From assembly GCA_958510825.1 (NCBI GenBank), contig OY294050.1:3139340-3203339 (forward strand): a DNA stretch of 64,000 nt, given 5' to 3'. Shown here piece by piece: positions 1 through 9,689 of this stretch. The number at the start of each line of letters is the position of its first letter. The stretch's first letter is position 1. The notes beneath the pieces were generated by a model. It saw nothing but the letters and a program-made list of their open reading frames with translations. It did no database searches and was not told where the DNA came from. A program made the translations under genes and the position numbers. Origin of the DNA: Brachypterus glaber. Lineage: Eukaryota > Arthropoda > Insecta > Coleoptera > Kateretidae.

Positions 1-3000
1 TTAATCCTGGCTGGCCCAAGCAAATCAAAAACCGACTGGTTGCTGGAAAAAGAAAACTTGTCGGGGTCCTCACGGGCCACTGCAACCTAAGGAAGCACCT
101 GGCAACAATGCGGATTCTAGAGAGTCCGCTAGGCCCAGAGTGCGAAGAGGATGAAACATCCTCTCATTACTTAGCCGAGTTACTTAGCAAATATAATTTT
201 TTTTTTATAGGTCGGAGCCATTTAAGGGACCAATAATACACAGGATATTTTTTGTGCCTTTCGCTGACATTCTCTTAGACATAATGTCAATTGTTTGAAA
301 ATAGGTCTTCACGTCTAGTTATATATTATTAAGTTTTATTTATAACTATACACATAAAATGTTGTAACGCCGTAAATATGATTCAGCAACTATAAAACAT
401 TCTTGTAGCTTTAATAAACTTCCAGTAAAGTGGGAAGCGCGTACCGCCAACGTCTATATTTTTAATAACATTTATTAATAATTAATTTAATCCTGGCTGG
501 CCCAAGCAAATCAAAAACCGACTGGTTGCTGGAAAAAGAAAACTTGTCGGGGTCCTCACGGGCCACTGCAACCTAAGGAAGCACCTGGCAACAATGCGGA
601 TTCTAGAGAGTCCGCTAGGCCCAGAGTGCGAAGAGGATGAAACATCCTCTCATTACTTAGCCGAGTTACTTAGCAAATATAATTTTTTTTTATAGGTCAG
701 AGCCATGAAATGGACCAATAATACACAGGATATTTTTTTGTGCCTTGAGAATGTCACTCTTAGACATAATGTCAATTGTTTGAAAATAGGTCTTCACGTC
801 TAGTTATATATTATTAAGTTTTATTTATAACTATACACATAAAATGTTGTAACGCCGTAAATATGATTCAGCAACTATAAAACATTCTTGTAGCTTTAAT
901 AAACTTCCAGTAAAGTGGGAAGCGCGTACCGCCAACGTCTATATTTTTAATAAAATTTATTAATAATTAATTTAATCCTGGCTGGCCCAAGCAAATCAAA
1001 AACCGACTGGTTGCTGGAAAAAGAAAACTTGTCGGGGTCCTCACGGGCCACTGCAACCTAAGGAAGCACCTGGCAACAATGCGGATTCTAGAGAGTCCGC
1101 TAGGCCCAGAGTGCGAAGAGGATGAAACATCCTCTCATTACTTAGCCGAGTGTGTCAGATACGACAGGATCAGGTTGCAAGTCTTTGAAACAAAGACTCA
1201 ACCAAGAGGAACTAAGAGATTCTCTTAGACATAACGTCAGTTGTTTGAAAATAGGTCTTCACGCCTAGTTATACATTATTAAGTTTTCTTTATAACAACC
1301 ACCTTATTTACAAATTATCTACATAAAATGTTGTAACGCCGTAAATATGATTCAGCAACTATAAAACTTGTAGCTTTAATAAACTTCCAGTAAAGTGGGA
1401 AGCGCGTACCGCCAACGTCTATATTTTTAATAAAATTTATTAATAATTAATTTAATCCTGGCTGGCCCAAGCAAATCAAAAACCGACTGGTTGCTGGAAA
1501 AAGAAAACTTGTCGGGGTCCTCACGGGCCACTGCAACCTAAGGAAGCACCTGGCAACAATGCGGATTCTAGAAAGTCCGCTAGGCCCAGAGTGCGAAGAG
1601 GATGAAACATCCTCTCATTACTTAGCCGAGTTACTTAGCAAATATAATTTTTTTTTATAGGTCAGAGCCATGAAATAATACACAGGATATTTTTTTGTGC
1701 CTTGAGAATGTCACTCTCAGACATAATGTCAATTGTTCGAAAATAGGTCTTCACGTCTAGTTATATATTATTAAGTTTTATTTATAACTATACACATAAA
1801 ATGTTGTAACGCCGTAAATATGATTCAGCAACTATAAAACATTCTTGTAGCTTTAATAAACTTCCAGTAAAGTGGGAAGCGCGTACCGCCAACGTCTATA
1901 TTTTTAATAAAATTTATTAATAATTAATTTAATCCTGGCTGGCCCAAGCAAATCAAAAACCGACTGGTTGCTGGAAAAAGAAAACTTGTCGGGGTCCTCA
2001 CGGGCCACTGCAACCTAAGGAAGCACCTGGCAACAATGCGGATTCTAGAGAGTCCGCTAGGCCCAGAGTGCGAAGAGGATGAAAAATCCTCTCATTACTT
2101 AGCCGAGTGTGTCAGATACGACAGGATCAGGTTGCAAGTCTTTGAAACAAAGACTCAACCAAGAGAAACTAAGAGATTCTCTTAGACATAACGTCAGTTG
2201 TTTGAAAATAGGTCTTCACGCCTAGTTATACATTATTAAGTTTTCTTTATAACAACCACCTTATTTACAAATTATCTACATAAAATGTTGTAACGCCGTA
2301 AATATGATTCAGCAACTATAAAACTTGTAGCTTTAATAAACTTCCAGTAAAGTGGGAAGCGCGTACCGCCAACGTCTATATTTTTAATAAAAGTTATTAA
2401 TAATTAATTTAATCCTGGCTGGCCCAAGCAAATCAAAAACCGACTGGTTGCTGGAAAAAGAAAACTTGTCGGGGTCCTCACGGGCCACTGCAACCTAAGG
2501 AAGCACCTGGCAACAATGCGGATTCTAGAGAGTCCGCTAGGCCCAGAGTGCGAAGAGGATGAAACATCCTCTCATTACTTAGCCGAGTTACTTAGCAAAT
2601 ATAATTTTTTTTTATAGGTCAGAGCCATGAAATGGACCAATAATACACAGGATATTTTTTTGTGCCTTGAGAATGTCACTCTTAGACATAATGTCAATTG
2701 TTTGAAAATAGGTCTTCACGTCTAGTTATATATTATTAAGTTTTATTTATAACTATACACATAAAATGTTGTAACGCCGTAAATATGATTCAGCAACTAT
2801 AAAACATTCTTGTAGCTTTAATAAACTTCCAGTAAAGTGGGAAGCGCGTACCGCCAACGTCTATATTTTTAATAAAATTTATTAATAATTAATTTAATCC
2901 TGGCTGGCCCAAGCAAATCAAAAACCGACTGGTTTCTGGAAAAAGAAAACTTGTAGGGGTCCTCACGGGCCACTGCAACCTAAGGAAGCACCTGGCAACA

Positions 3001-3160
3001 ATGCGGATTTTAGAGAGTCCGCTAGGCCCAGAGTGCGAAGAGGATGAAACATCCTCTCATTACTTAGCTGAGTGTGTCAGATACGACAGGATCAGGTTGC
3101 AAGTCTTTGAAACAAAGACTCAACCAAGAGGAACTAAGAGATCTCCCCTGGGCCAATATC
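1..3160 (+). repeat. Tandem array of chimeric retrotransposon/satellite units (~480 bp)
   Basis: Seven near-identical segments start at 1, 487, 972, 1452, 1929, 2409 and 2894, a spacing of 477-486 bp. Each opens with ~180 bp encoding the C-terminal part of a non-LTR retrotransposon RNase H region (motifs LTGHCNLRKHL and CEEDETSSHYLAEC can be read in frame), followed by a ~300 bp AT-rich satellite spacer ending near GTGGGAAGCGCGTACCGCC. Two unit types are visible. Type A (1, 487, 1452, 2409) leaves the retrotransposon sequence right after LAE and continues into a TTACTTAGCAAATATAA spacer. Type B (972, 1929) keeps ~80 bp more of the retrotransposon (CVRYDRIRLQVFETKTQ). Order is A-A-B-A-B-A, then a terminal unit with the natural 3' end. 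The array runs off the left window edge. Confidence 0.9.
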
Positions 3161-3310
3161 CTGACCTTTATTGAAAGGACGGGCAGGTTCAAGAAGGACT
3201 CAAGTTAGTAAATGGCTGGGATTGCCTGGGGTGACAAAAAGGGCCAGAAATGGCCTAGTTGTCCGGTTTTGGCCAACCCAAAAAATTTTCTTCTACTACT
3301 ACTACTAATT
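2894..3310 (+). pseudogene. 3' end of an RNase H-type non-LTR retrotransposon, array terminus
   Basis: The last repeat unit does not return to satellite at the type B junction. It continues into what looks like the true C-terminus of the same reverse-transcriptase polyprotein: after a frame change near 3139 one can read WANILTFIERTGRFKKDSS and a TAG stop at about 3207. A short 3' UTR and a (CTA)n-like tail (CTACTACTACTACTAA) end near 3307. This type of C-terminus and a short simple-repeat tail are usual for insect R1/I/Jockey-type elements with an RNase H domain; I cannot place the clade more exactly. The element is 5'-truncated and frameshifted, hence dead. Confidence 0.75.
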
Positions 3311-3324
3311 TAATCTTTACCATA

Positions 3325-3460
3325 ATTTTTCGACCCTTTGACAAACAGGTCTTTATGACTAATTATAAAGTTTTTTTATAAAATCTAGTTTATTTATTAT
3401 AATAATTTTCTAATAAAGTAGGGTGCGCGTAGCGCTGACGTTTATATTTATAACCTAAAG
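3325..3460 (+). repeat. Diverged satellite unit flanking the array
   Basis: Sequence after the retrotransposon tail matches the satellite half of the array imperfectly: ACAGGTCTTTATGACTAATT against ATAGGTCTTCACGTCTAGTT, then TAATAAAGTAGGGTGCGCGT against AGTAAAGTGGGAAGCGCGT, both ending in ACGTYTATATT. This suggests the satellite existed before the retrotransposon 3' end landed in it. Confidence 0.6.
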
Positions 3461-3610
3461 TAAACCGATTTATTTTAAATTTGTAAAATACTATTTAAGT
3501 ACGAATTATTTAGGCAAAGTTATGTCAACATACCAAAATTTTGCTCGTTAAGGGTCTAGACGTCCATATAAACACACATAATACCCAACTACAGTTTAGG
3601 AAGTATAAAG

Positions 3611-3745
3611 GCCTATCCAGAAGCTTGCATAAGAACATAAAACATAAGAATGCGATGCCGTGATTGGCTTACAAGATACATGGCGGTACATCATCGCATT
3701 GTTATGTACTATGTTGTTATACCAGCCTGTGGATATGCCTGAAGA
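3611..3745 (-). repeat. Foldback/MITE family, copy 1
   Basis: Begins GGCCTATCCAGAAGC and carries ATGCGATGCCGTGATTGGCT. It is the reverse complement of the right part of 4658-4783 and has diverged near its distal end (3700-3745). Confidence 0.6.
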
Positions 3746-4074
3746 TGTATTATAGTTTAATATGTTCAACGTTTCATGGAAATTAATTTCAGAAACTACT
3801 GAAACATACAGTGTCTAGTATACACTGTATACTCAGTTAATTTGAAATTTCCCAAAAGACATTCAATTTTGACCTGCATAATGATAACCAATTAATAGCC
3901 AAATATTGGCAAAGTATAAATCCATAAAGTTTAATAGTTACCACTGGTTATTTATTAGCCATGATCAAAGTTTTCGAAGTATTTTAAATATTATATATAG
4001 TCTTGTTTAAGTGATGTAAGCACTATTTAATATTTGTTTTATACAGATACAGGTATAGGTACAGGTAGAGGTTC

Positions 4075-4288
4075 TGTTTTGCTTAGTTTTAAGTGAAGAA
4101 TCGCCCTGCATTAAAATTTTATTGGTGCTTTTTTTGTTCCCGATTCAATATGTCCATCTTCGAAGGTCCGCAGCTCCCTTAGGACTCATTTCTGGACCAA
4201 CCTTTATAGGAACTTTTTTTCATATTTTTTAACATAGAATCACCTATTGAATTTATCTTCTCTAAACTTATTTCTGAATAAACCTGTA
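4075..4288 (+). mobile_element. Right half of a long-TIR DNA element (TACAGGGT family)
   Basis: Homologous to the right ends of the elements at 49457-50177 and 54562-55277: shared blocks are GCATTAAAATTTTATTGGTG, CAATATGTCCATCTTCGAAG, CTCCCTTAGGACTCATTTC and the end AACCTGTATA. No matching left half is present upstream, so this is a fragment. Confidence 0.7.
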
Positions 4289-4657
4289 TATTATGCTCTT
4301 TTAAAACCAAAATATTTTTTCATATTTTTTTATAAATATTACTGTTAGCAATCTATTTTTTTTTTCTCGAGAAAAAACTAGTAAAAATAGAAACAATGAG
4401 TACAATTTATCCTGTATAAAATATAAGGTTTTTAATATAAATTAATTTTTTTGAAAAGGTAAATAAATTGGAATTTATTTAATATTTTGCGTACACATAT
4501 TGAATATTCATAGACAGTTTTTTCGAAATTGCAGGACGCACGACGTTCTAAACTCCAGGAAAAAAAGTATATATTTTCTATAAACTTTTTTTTTTATTAT
4601 TTTGTGTTAATACCCAAAGTATGACCAAAACTTTGTTAACTTAGTGCCTACTCACAG

Positions 4658-4783
4658 GCCCGCATAAGAACATAAAACAATGCGATGCCGTGATTGGCTT
4701 GATGTGCCGCCATGTATCTTGTAAGCCAATCACGGCATCGCATTCTTATGTTTTATGTTCCTATGCGGGCTTCTGGATAGGCC
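4658..4783 (+). repeat. Foldback/MITE family, copy 2 (palindrome)
   Basis: Self-complementary: GCCCGCATAAGAACATAAAAC at the left pairs with GTTTTATGTTCCTATGCGGGC at the right, and ATGCGATGCCGTGATTGGCT also occurs inverted inside. An extra GCTTCTGGATAGGCC follows to 4783. Together with 3611-3745 it brackets ~0.9 kb in inverted orientation. Confidence 0.75.
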
Positions 4784-5390
4784 TTTAAACAAAAAGGCTT
4801 ATGTGCGAACAAACATTGCGTGTGTAGTTGATAGTTTATTGCAGTTTATTTTATGTCAATCATTTTTTTGACCATAGTGCGAATGCGGCTTGATGGTTTA
4901 ATTATTTTAAAATCCGCAAATACCTCATTCTAATTAGCTTTTATAAAATAACGGTCACGATTGTTTTTTAATTAAGTTTTCATATAGTGATACCTGTCAA
5001 GATTACACAGAGAAAAATTTCTATAGTATTTCCGGTAAAGGCAAAGGTATATTTTTTAAACCTTCCGGCTTGTAATCATTCTTAAAGCTCCTATGGTAAC
5101 GCAAAATGGGCTTGCGTCGTAAGCCAGTTGGCAAGGTCTGATTCACACAACCGTAAAAACGTTGACATGTGCCATAGTTATAAAGCGATTTTGTGACAAA
5201 ATTTTGTTTCTACAGCAAAGTTTTACCAAGTTTCCTTTTCTTCACATCAAAAACTGTAGTGCACACCAGGGTACATAACGCAATTAATTCTATAACATAA
5301 GGATTATCAAACCAACACTTTGTTGACGAACCGGACCATAACCTCACTTTGGAACAAAATTCGAACAACATAGATACTCACTTAAATTAC

Positions 5391-5963
5391 ATGAAACGTG
5401 AGTTAAATCTGTTAAATAACATGGTTAGGGATAAAGATTATACTATCCAGTTACAAAAAGATAAAATATCCGATTTATCTAAATTATTAAGTAGGCCTAC
5501 GATACCATCTTTCACAAGTAGTTCCAACGTTTCAAGCTGTCAGAATAATTTTATGACGCAAAATAATAACAATATAAATAAACCTACAAATAAGTTAATT
5601 ATTGGCAAAAAGGATAGTAAATCCGATAAAAAGCTTAGTGATGATAATTTGTGCCTAAATGCATCTATAAGAAGGAAGTGGGTGCATATTTCGCGTGTTG
5701 AACCAGGTGCCTCAGTGGATCATATGGCTAAATACATCAAACAACAATTTAAAATCACCGATATTAAATGTTTTAAGTTAATGCAGAATGATGATACATG
5801 TTCTTTCAAAATTGGTGTCAAGGAAGATGTTTTTGAATCGCTTCTCAATGCCGATCTCTGGGACAATGGAGTTGCTGTTCGTGAGTTTATTAATTATCCA
5901 CGTCGCGACGTCACGACGCGTCGGAAGTCATTTCAGAACAATACAAACCAAATCGGTCAATAA
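5391..5963 (+). CDS. ORF1 protein of the non-LTR retrotransposon
   Basis: Presumed nucleic-acid-binding ORF1 protein of the element. The frame is open from 5301 to the TAA at 5961-5963. The first in-frame ATG is 5391 (MKRELNLLNN...), which I use as start; position 5349 is TTG, not ATG. If ORF1 homology extends upstream, the true start is lost or frameshifted. The N-terminal third is charged and Leu-rich with coiled-coil character (MKRELNLLNNMVRDKDYTIQ), followed by an Asn/Ser-rich linker. The C-terminal ~90 residues (from RRKWVHISRV through KCFKLM, SFKIGVK to VAVREFINY) resemble the RRM-like C-terminal domain seen in ORF1 of CR1-group elements. No CCHC knuckle is visible. The 3' end overlaps ORF2 in another frame. 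Confidence 0.7.
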   Translation: MKRELNLLNNMVRDKDYTIQLQKDKISDLSKLLSRPTIPSFTSSSNVSSCQNNFMTQNNNNINKPTNKLIIGKKDSKSDKKLSDDNLCLNASIRRKWVHISRVEPGASVDHMAKYIKQQFKITDIKCFKLMQNDDTCSFKIGVKEDVFESLLNADLWDNGVAVREFINYPRRDVTTRRKSFQNNTNQIGQ

Positions 5964-8784
5964 CAGTGATAGTATAGATATTTTTTACCAAAACGTCCGT
6001 GGTCTACGTACCAAAACACGACAACTTCTTTATTCAATATTAAGTTCATCATACTCTATAATCGTACTAACGGAAACTTGGCTTAATGACTCGTTTTTTA
6101 ACCGTGAACTGTTTGATAAAAGATACGTTGTATACCGCAGTGACCGATGTCTTGATACAAGTGATAAAGAACGTGGTGGTGGATCACTTATTGCAGTGAA
6201 GAAATCTTTAATATCAAATGAAGTAAGCAGTGAGGAAATAAATCCTAGGGAAGAACTATGGGTTAAAATCGGTGTAGGAAAAACCAATTTAATACTAGGA
6301 GCTATCTACATCCCTCCGGAATCGAAGATTGAAACATACCTTGGTCATTTTCAAAAGATTAAAAATCTGCAAAATACCTTTATCAATGACACATTTTGTA
6401 TTTTAGGTGACTATAACTTGCCTAAATTAAATTGGTTTGTTACAGAAGAGGGGTGCATACCATTAAATGCCACATCTGAAACTGAAACTACTGTATGTGA
6501 TTATATGAACTATTTAGGTTTAACCCAATTCAATCCAATCTTAAATTGCAACAATGTTATTTTAGACCTAGTGTTTTGTCATAATCCGATTACTGTTGTT
6601 GAATCTACACCTTTAACAAGGCTAGACAAAAATCATCCCGCCTTAGATTTAATTATATCTGGGTTTAACTACATAAAAATGCCCAGCAATGACATCGAAT
6701 CTTATAATTTTAACAAGGCTGATTTTAATACTATTAATACGGAAATCTCCAAAATTAATTGGAAATTTCTTAATAATTTGCCTCTAAACGAGGCTGTTAC
6801 CCAATTTTATAACTTTTTAAATAAATTATTTGAAAAATACGTCCCAAAAACAGTAAAAAAACAGTCTAGTTTTCCCATTTGGGTTCATAAGGATACGCAA
6901 AATCTCATATTTAAGAAAAAAGAAGCTCATAAAAAGTTTAAGTTATCAAATTTACCCCTTGATTATCAAGTGTTTTCTGACTTAAGAAAGGCATGCGAAG
7001 AAAAATTAAAATTAGATCACGACTTGTACATAACAGATATACAAGAAGGCATTATTGATGATTCAAAAAAATTTTGGGGATATATAAAATCCGTTAAAAC
7101 TGATACAGAAGTACCAAACATTATAAACTTTCAAGGAAATCCCTATTCAGGCGGTCAAAATATATGTAATGCTTTCGCTTCTTTTTTCAAAAGTACTTAT
7201 CAAGACTCAAATTTGAATACCTTAGATTCTAGCTATGATTCCACATTAAATAATTTTTCTTTCTTTGATTTATTCGAAAATGACATACATGTAGCCATCT
7301 CTAGATTAAACAGCAACAACACTAGTGGACCCGATGGTATACCTGGGACCTTTATTAAGAAATGCCTTTCTTTGGTTGAGCCATTGTTAATTATTTTCAG
7401 AAAATGTTTGAACAATGGTGATTATCCTATAGCATGGAAAACCTCGAAAGTCATTCCAATTTACAAATCAAACAGTAAGTCGAATATCAGTAATTACCGC
7501 CCAATATGTATTAATTCGAATTTTGCTAAAATGTTCGATTTTATTGTTTCAAATCAAGTAATGCAGCATGTCAAACATACAATTATTGACGAACAACATG
7601 GATTCATATCGGGTAAGTCTACTGAAACCAACTTATTTTTATTTACTAATTTAATAACAACATCCCTAGAGGAGGGACACGTTGTTGAATGTATTTTCAC
7701 CGACTTGCAGAAGGCCTTTGATAGAGTACCAGTACCGCTGCTTCTATTGAAACTAGAAAAATTTTACCATATTAATGGTCCACTCTTATCATGTTTAAGC
7801 TCTATGTTAAATGGACGTAAACAGTTTGTATATTTAAATGGCTTTATCTCAGATGTGTTCGATGTTCTCTCAGGTGTTGGCCAGGGTACCCATTTGGGTC
7901 CAATACTGTTCTTGTTGTTTATAAATGATGTCAAAAAAATCTTAACTGTCTTATTCCTTTTATTTGCCGATGATTGCAAACTTTTCAAGGTTATTAAATG
8001 TCTTGCTGATAAGATTCATCTTCAAAACGATCTTACTCTGTTTAATAACTGGTGTAAGTCAAATGGGTTATGTTTAAACATTTCAAAATGTAAATCAATG
8101 ACCTTCACTAGGAAATTAATGCCCACTTACGGTGTATATTGTATAGATAATGTCCCAATCGATAGAGTTGAAGTTTTTAAAGATTTAGGTGTTCACCTTG
8201 ATACCAAATTAAATTTTACTGATCATATTGACAAGATAGTTACTAAGGCAAATAAAAATTTAGGGTTTATTAAACGATATACTACTACGTTTACTGATAC
8301 ACGATGTCTAATTGTTTTATACACTAGTTTTGTTCGGTCAGGCCTAGAATACGGGTCATTGATTTGGTCGCCAAGTTATACAACCCATATATTACGTTTA
8401 GAAAATATTCAAAAAAAATTTATTAGATTACTGTGTTTCAAAAATAACATTGACTATGCAAATAGCAACATTAACGAGTTGTTAACTTATTTTACCTTAC
8501 CTTTATTGGAGAAACGTCGTTCATACTACGATATTATGTTTATTTACAAAGTTTTTCACTTCATAATAAAATGTCCACCAATTCTTTCACAATTTTCTAT
8601 CTGTGTTCCATTAGCAAACTTAAGGTTTAATAATTTATTTTTTGTTCCATTTCACCGAACAAACTATGGAATGCACTCTCCTTTATGTAGAATGACCAAT
8701 TTAATAAACGCAATCAATGACTGTGATATTTTTTATTTAAGTTTAAATAAATTCAAAAATAACATTAAAAGAGTATTATATTAA
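5788..8784 (+). CDS. ORF2: APE endonuclease-reverse transcriptase polyprotein
   Basis: Open frame of 998 codons. Residues 1-58 overlap ORF1 and look non-conserved; family-like sequence starts at about residue 62 (SIDIFYQNVRGL), just after the ORF1 stop, so translation by reinitiation or frameshift is likelier than use of the ATG at 5788. Endonuclease landmarks: Q68-N69, E96 in LTETW, RGGGSLIAV near 129-137, LGDYN 206-210 and H283. RT landmarks: SGPDGIP 513-519, NYRPI 569-573, D639 in FTDLQKAFD, GVGQGTHLGP near 696-705 and FADD 726-729. FADD replaces the usual YADD; both aspartates are present. A C-terminal ~200-residue region follows, without RNase H. Length (~940 conserved residues) is normal for CR1/Jockey ORF2. 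It acts in target-primed reverse transcription in the nucleus. Confidence 0.9.
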   Translation: MMIHVLSKLVSRKMFLNRFSMPISGTMELLFVSLLIIHVATSRRVGSHFRTIQTKSVNNSDSIDIFYQNVRGLRTKTRQLLYSILSSSYSIIVLTETWLNDSFFNRELFDKRYVVYRSDRCLDTSDKERGGGSLIAVKKSLISNEVSSEEINPREELWVKIGVGKTNLILGAIYIPPESKIETYLGHFQKIKNLQNTFINDTFCILGDYNLPKLNWFVTEEGCIPLNATSETETTVCDYMNYLGLTQFNPILNCNNVILDLVFCHNPITVVESTPLTRLDKNHPALDLIISGFNYIKMPSNDIESYNFNKADFNTINTEISKINWKFLNNLPLNEAVTQFYNFLNKLFEKYVPKTVKKQSSFPIWVHKDTQNLIFKKKEAHKKFKLSNLPLDYQVFSDLRKACEEKLKLDHDLYITDIQEGIIDDSKKFWGYIKSVKTDTEVPNIINFQGNPYSGGQNICNAFASFFKSTYQDSNLNTLDSSYDSTLNNFSFFDLFENDIHVAISRLNSNNTSGPDGIPGTFIKKCLSLVEPLLIIFRKCLNNGDYPIAWKTSKVIPIYKSNSKSNISNYRPICINSNFAKMFDFIVSNQVMQHVKHTIIDEQHGFISGKSTETNLFLFTNLITTSLEEGHVVECIFTDLQKAFDRVPVPLLLLKLEKFYHINGPLLSCLSSMLNGRKQFVYLNGFISDVFDVLSGVGQGTHLGPILFLLFINDVKKILTVLFLLFADDCKLFKVIKCLADKIHLQNDLTLFNNWCKSNGLCLNISKCKSMTFTRKLMPTYGVYCIDNVPIDRVEVFKDLGVHLDTKLNFTDHIDKIVTKANKNLGFIKRYTTTFTDTRCLIVLYTSFVRSGLEYGSLIWSPSYTTHILRLENIQKKFIRLLCFKNNIDYANSNINELLTYFTLPLLEKRRSYYDIMFIYKVFHFIIKCPPILSQFSICVPLANLRFNNLFFVPFHRTNYGMHSPLCRMTNLINAINDCDIFYLSLNKFKNNIKRVLY

Positions 8785-8929
8785 TTATACGTTAAAAATT
8801 ATTATATTAATTATAAGTGTCCAGTTAAATATTCTAGTTTCCATATAACATGTTTTATTCTATTGTACTTAAATGTTTGTAAAAAAGGATATCCGTTAAT
8901 AAATAAATAAATAAATAAATAAAAGTCTA

Positions 8930-9530
8930 TTAGGATAAATGAATGATGTTTTATAATATATTCAACTTTATAGTAGAAGTAAATAAAAGAATCGCGCACG
9001 CGGCAGCTTGCTCCTGAATGTTACCAGAGTAGGGATGTAGAAAATTAAACAGTACGTGAGTACTTGCAAAGAAGCGTGCAATGCATTGCAATGGACCGTT
9101 GTATAGAAATATTTTGTTTTGAGTACAACCCTGTCACTAAATCCGTTGTTTTCACGTGCGTTTGTTTACACTTACTGCATTTTGAAGTTGAACATACTAT
9201 AGTTAACTAACTTCATGCTTTTTATTATAAAACCATACATGCTTTTTATTATAAAAACAATTCTCATGAAAAATCGTAAAAATTATGTGAAATGAGAAGT
9301 ATATATTGGTTTGGTTCATACAAAATCATTGATATAAGGTACAAAATATAAAACTTTTACTTGGTTATGTTGACATTCAAAACAAGCCAAGTGTTTTAGT
9401 GTAAATCGGACATCGTGACATATATAGCGCCAAAGTAAAAAAATATATATATAGCATATTTCGAAATACTATAATATAAAGTATTTATGATACATATCTA
9501 TTGTATAGATCCATCGTAGGGATAACTAAA
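8930..9530. other. Unannotated AT-rich DNA
   Basis: No coding signal. A short direct repeat CATGCTTTTTATTATAAAA occurs twice at about 9213-9256. Otherwise nothing I can support. Confidence 0.5.
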
Positions 9531-9681
9531 TTATTAATTAAAACAAAAGTCCTATTTCCCTATATTTATTATATTGTTTTACCAACCTGAAGATGGTCTT
9601 AGTTATAGAAAAGATCGAAACCTATGTTGGTAAAACAATATAATAAATATAGGGAAATAGGACTTTTGTTTTAATTAATAA
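9531..9681. repeat. Perfect 56-bp palindrome with 39-nt loop
   Basis: Left arm 9531-9586 (TTATTAATTAAAACAAAAGT...) is the exact reverse complement of 9626-9681. The loop 9587-9625 opens with CTGAAGA and contains GATCGAAAC, a hammerhead-like arrangement. The perfect arms imply recent formation or ongoing correction. Confidence 0.9.
9587..9628 (+). other. Hammerhead-ribozyme-like motif 1
   Basis: CTGAAGA, then T, then stem GGTCTT/AAGATC, then GAAAC, inside a long closing stem. It fits the CUGANGA...GAAA hammerhead core except for one extra base before stem II and an atypical stem III (CCTAT). The structure is inferred by eye; activity is unknown. Confidence 0.3.
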
Positions 9682-9689
9682 TTATTTAT

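Larger units (their letters stand above)
4980..8925 (+). mobile_element. Nearly full-length CR1/Jockey-group non-LTR retrotransposon
   Basis: Two overlapping ORFs (ORF1 to 5963, ORF2 5788-8784) are followed by a ~110 bp 3' UTR and a TAAATAAATAAATAAATAAA tail ending near 8923. The 5' boundary is not certain. The ~300 bp upstream of ORF1 (about 5000-5300) lacks other features and is a candidate 5' UTR. I found no convincing target-site duplication. ORF order, the APE-type endonuclease plus RT, the lack of RNase H and the ORF1 type fit the CR1/Jockey group; clade assignment needs a phylogeny. ORF2 has no stops, so the insertion is young or recently active. Confidence 0.8.

Noticed and set aside
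1..3160. CRISPR-like or other functional array
   Set aside because: Units are ~480 bp with coding remnants of a retrotransposon and no unique spacers; it is a satellite-type array in a eukaryotic genome.
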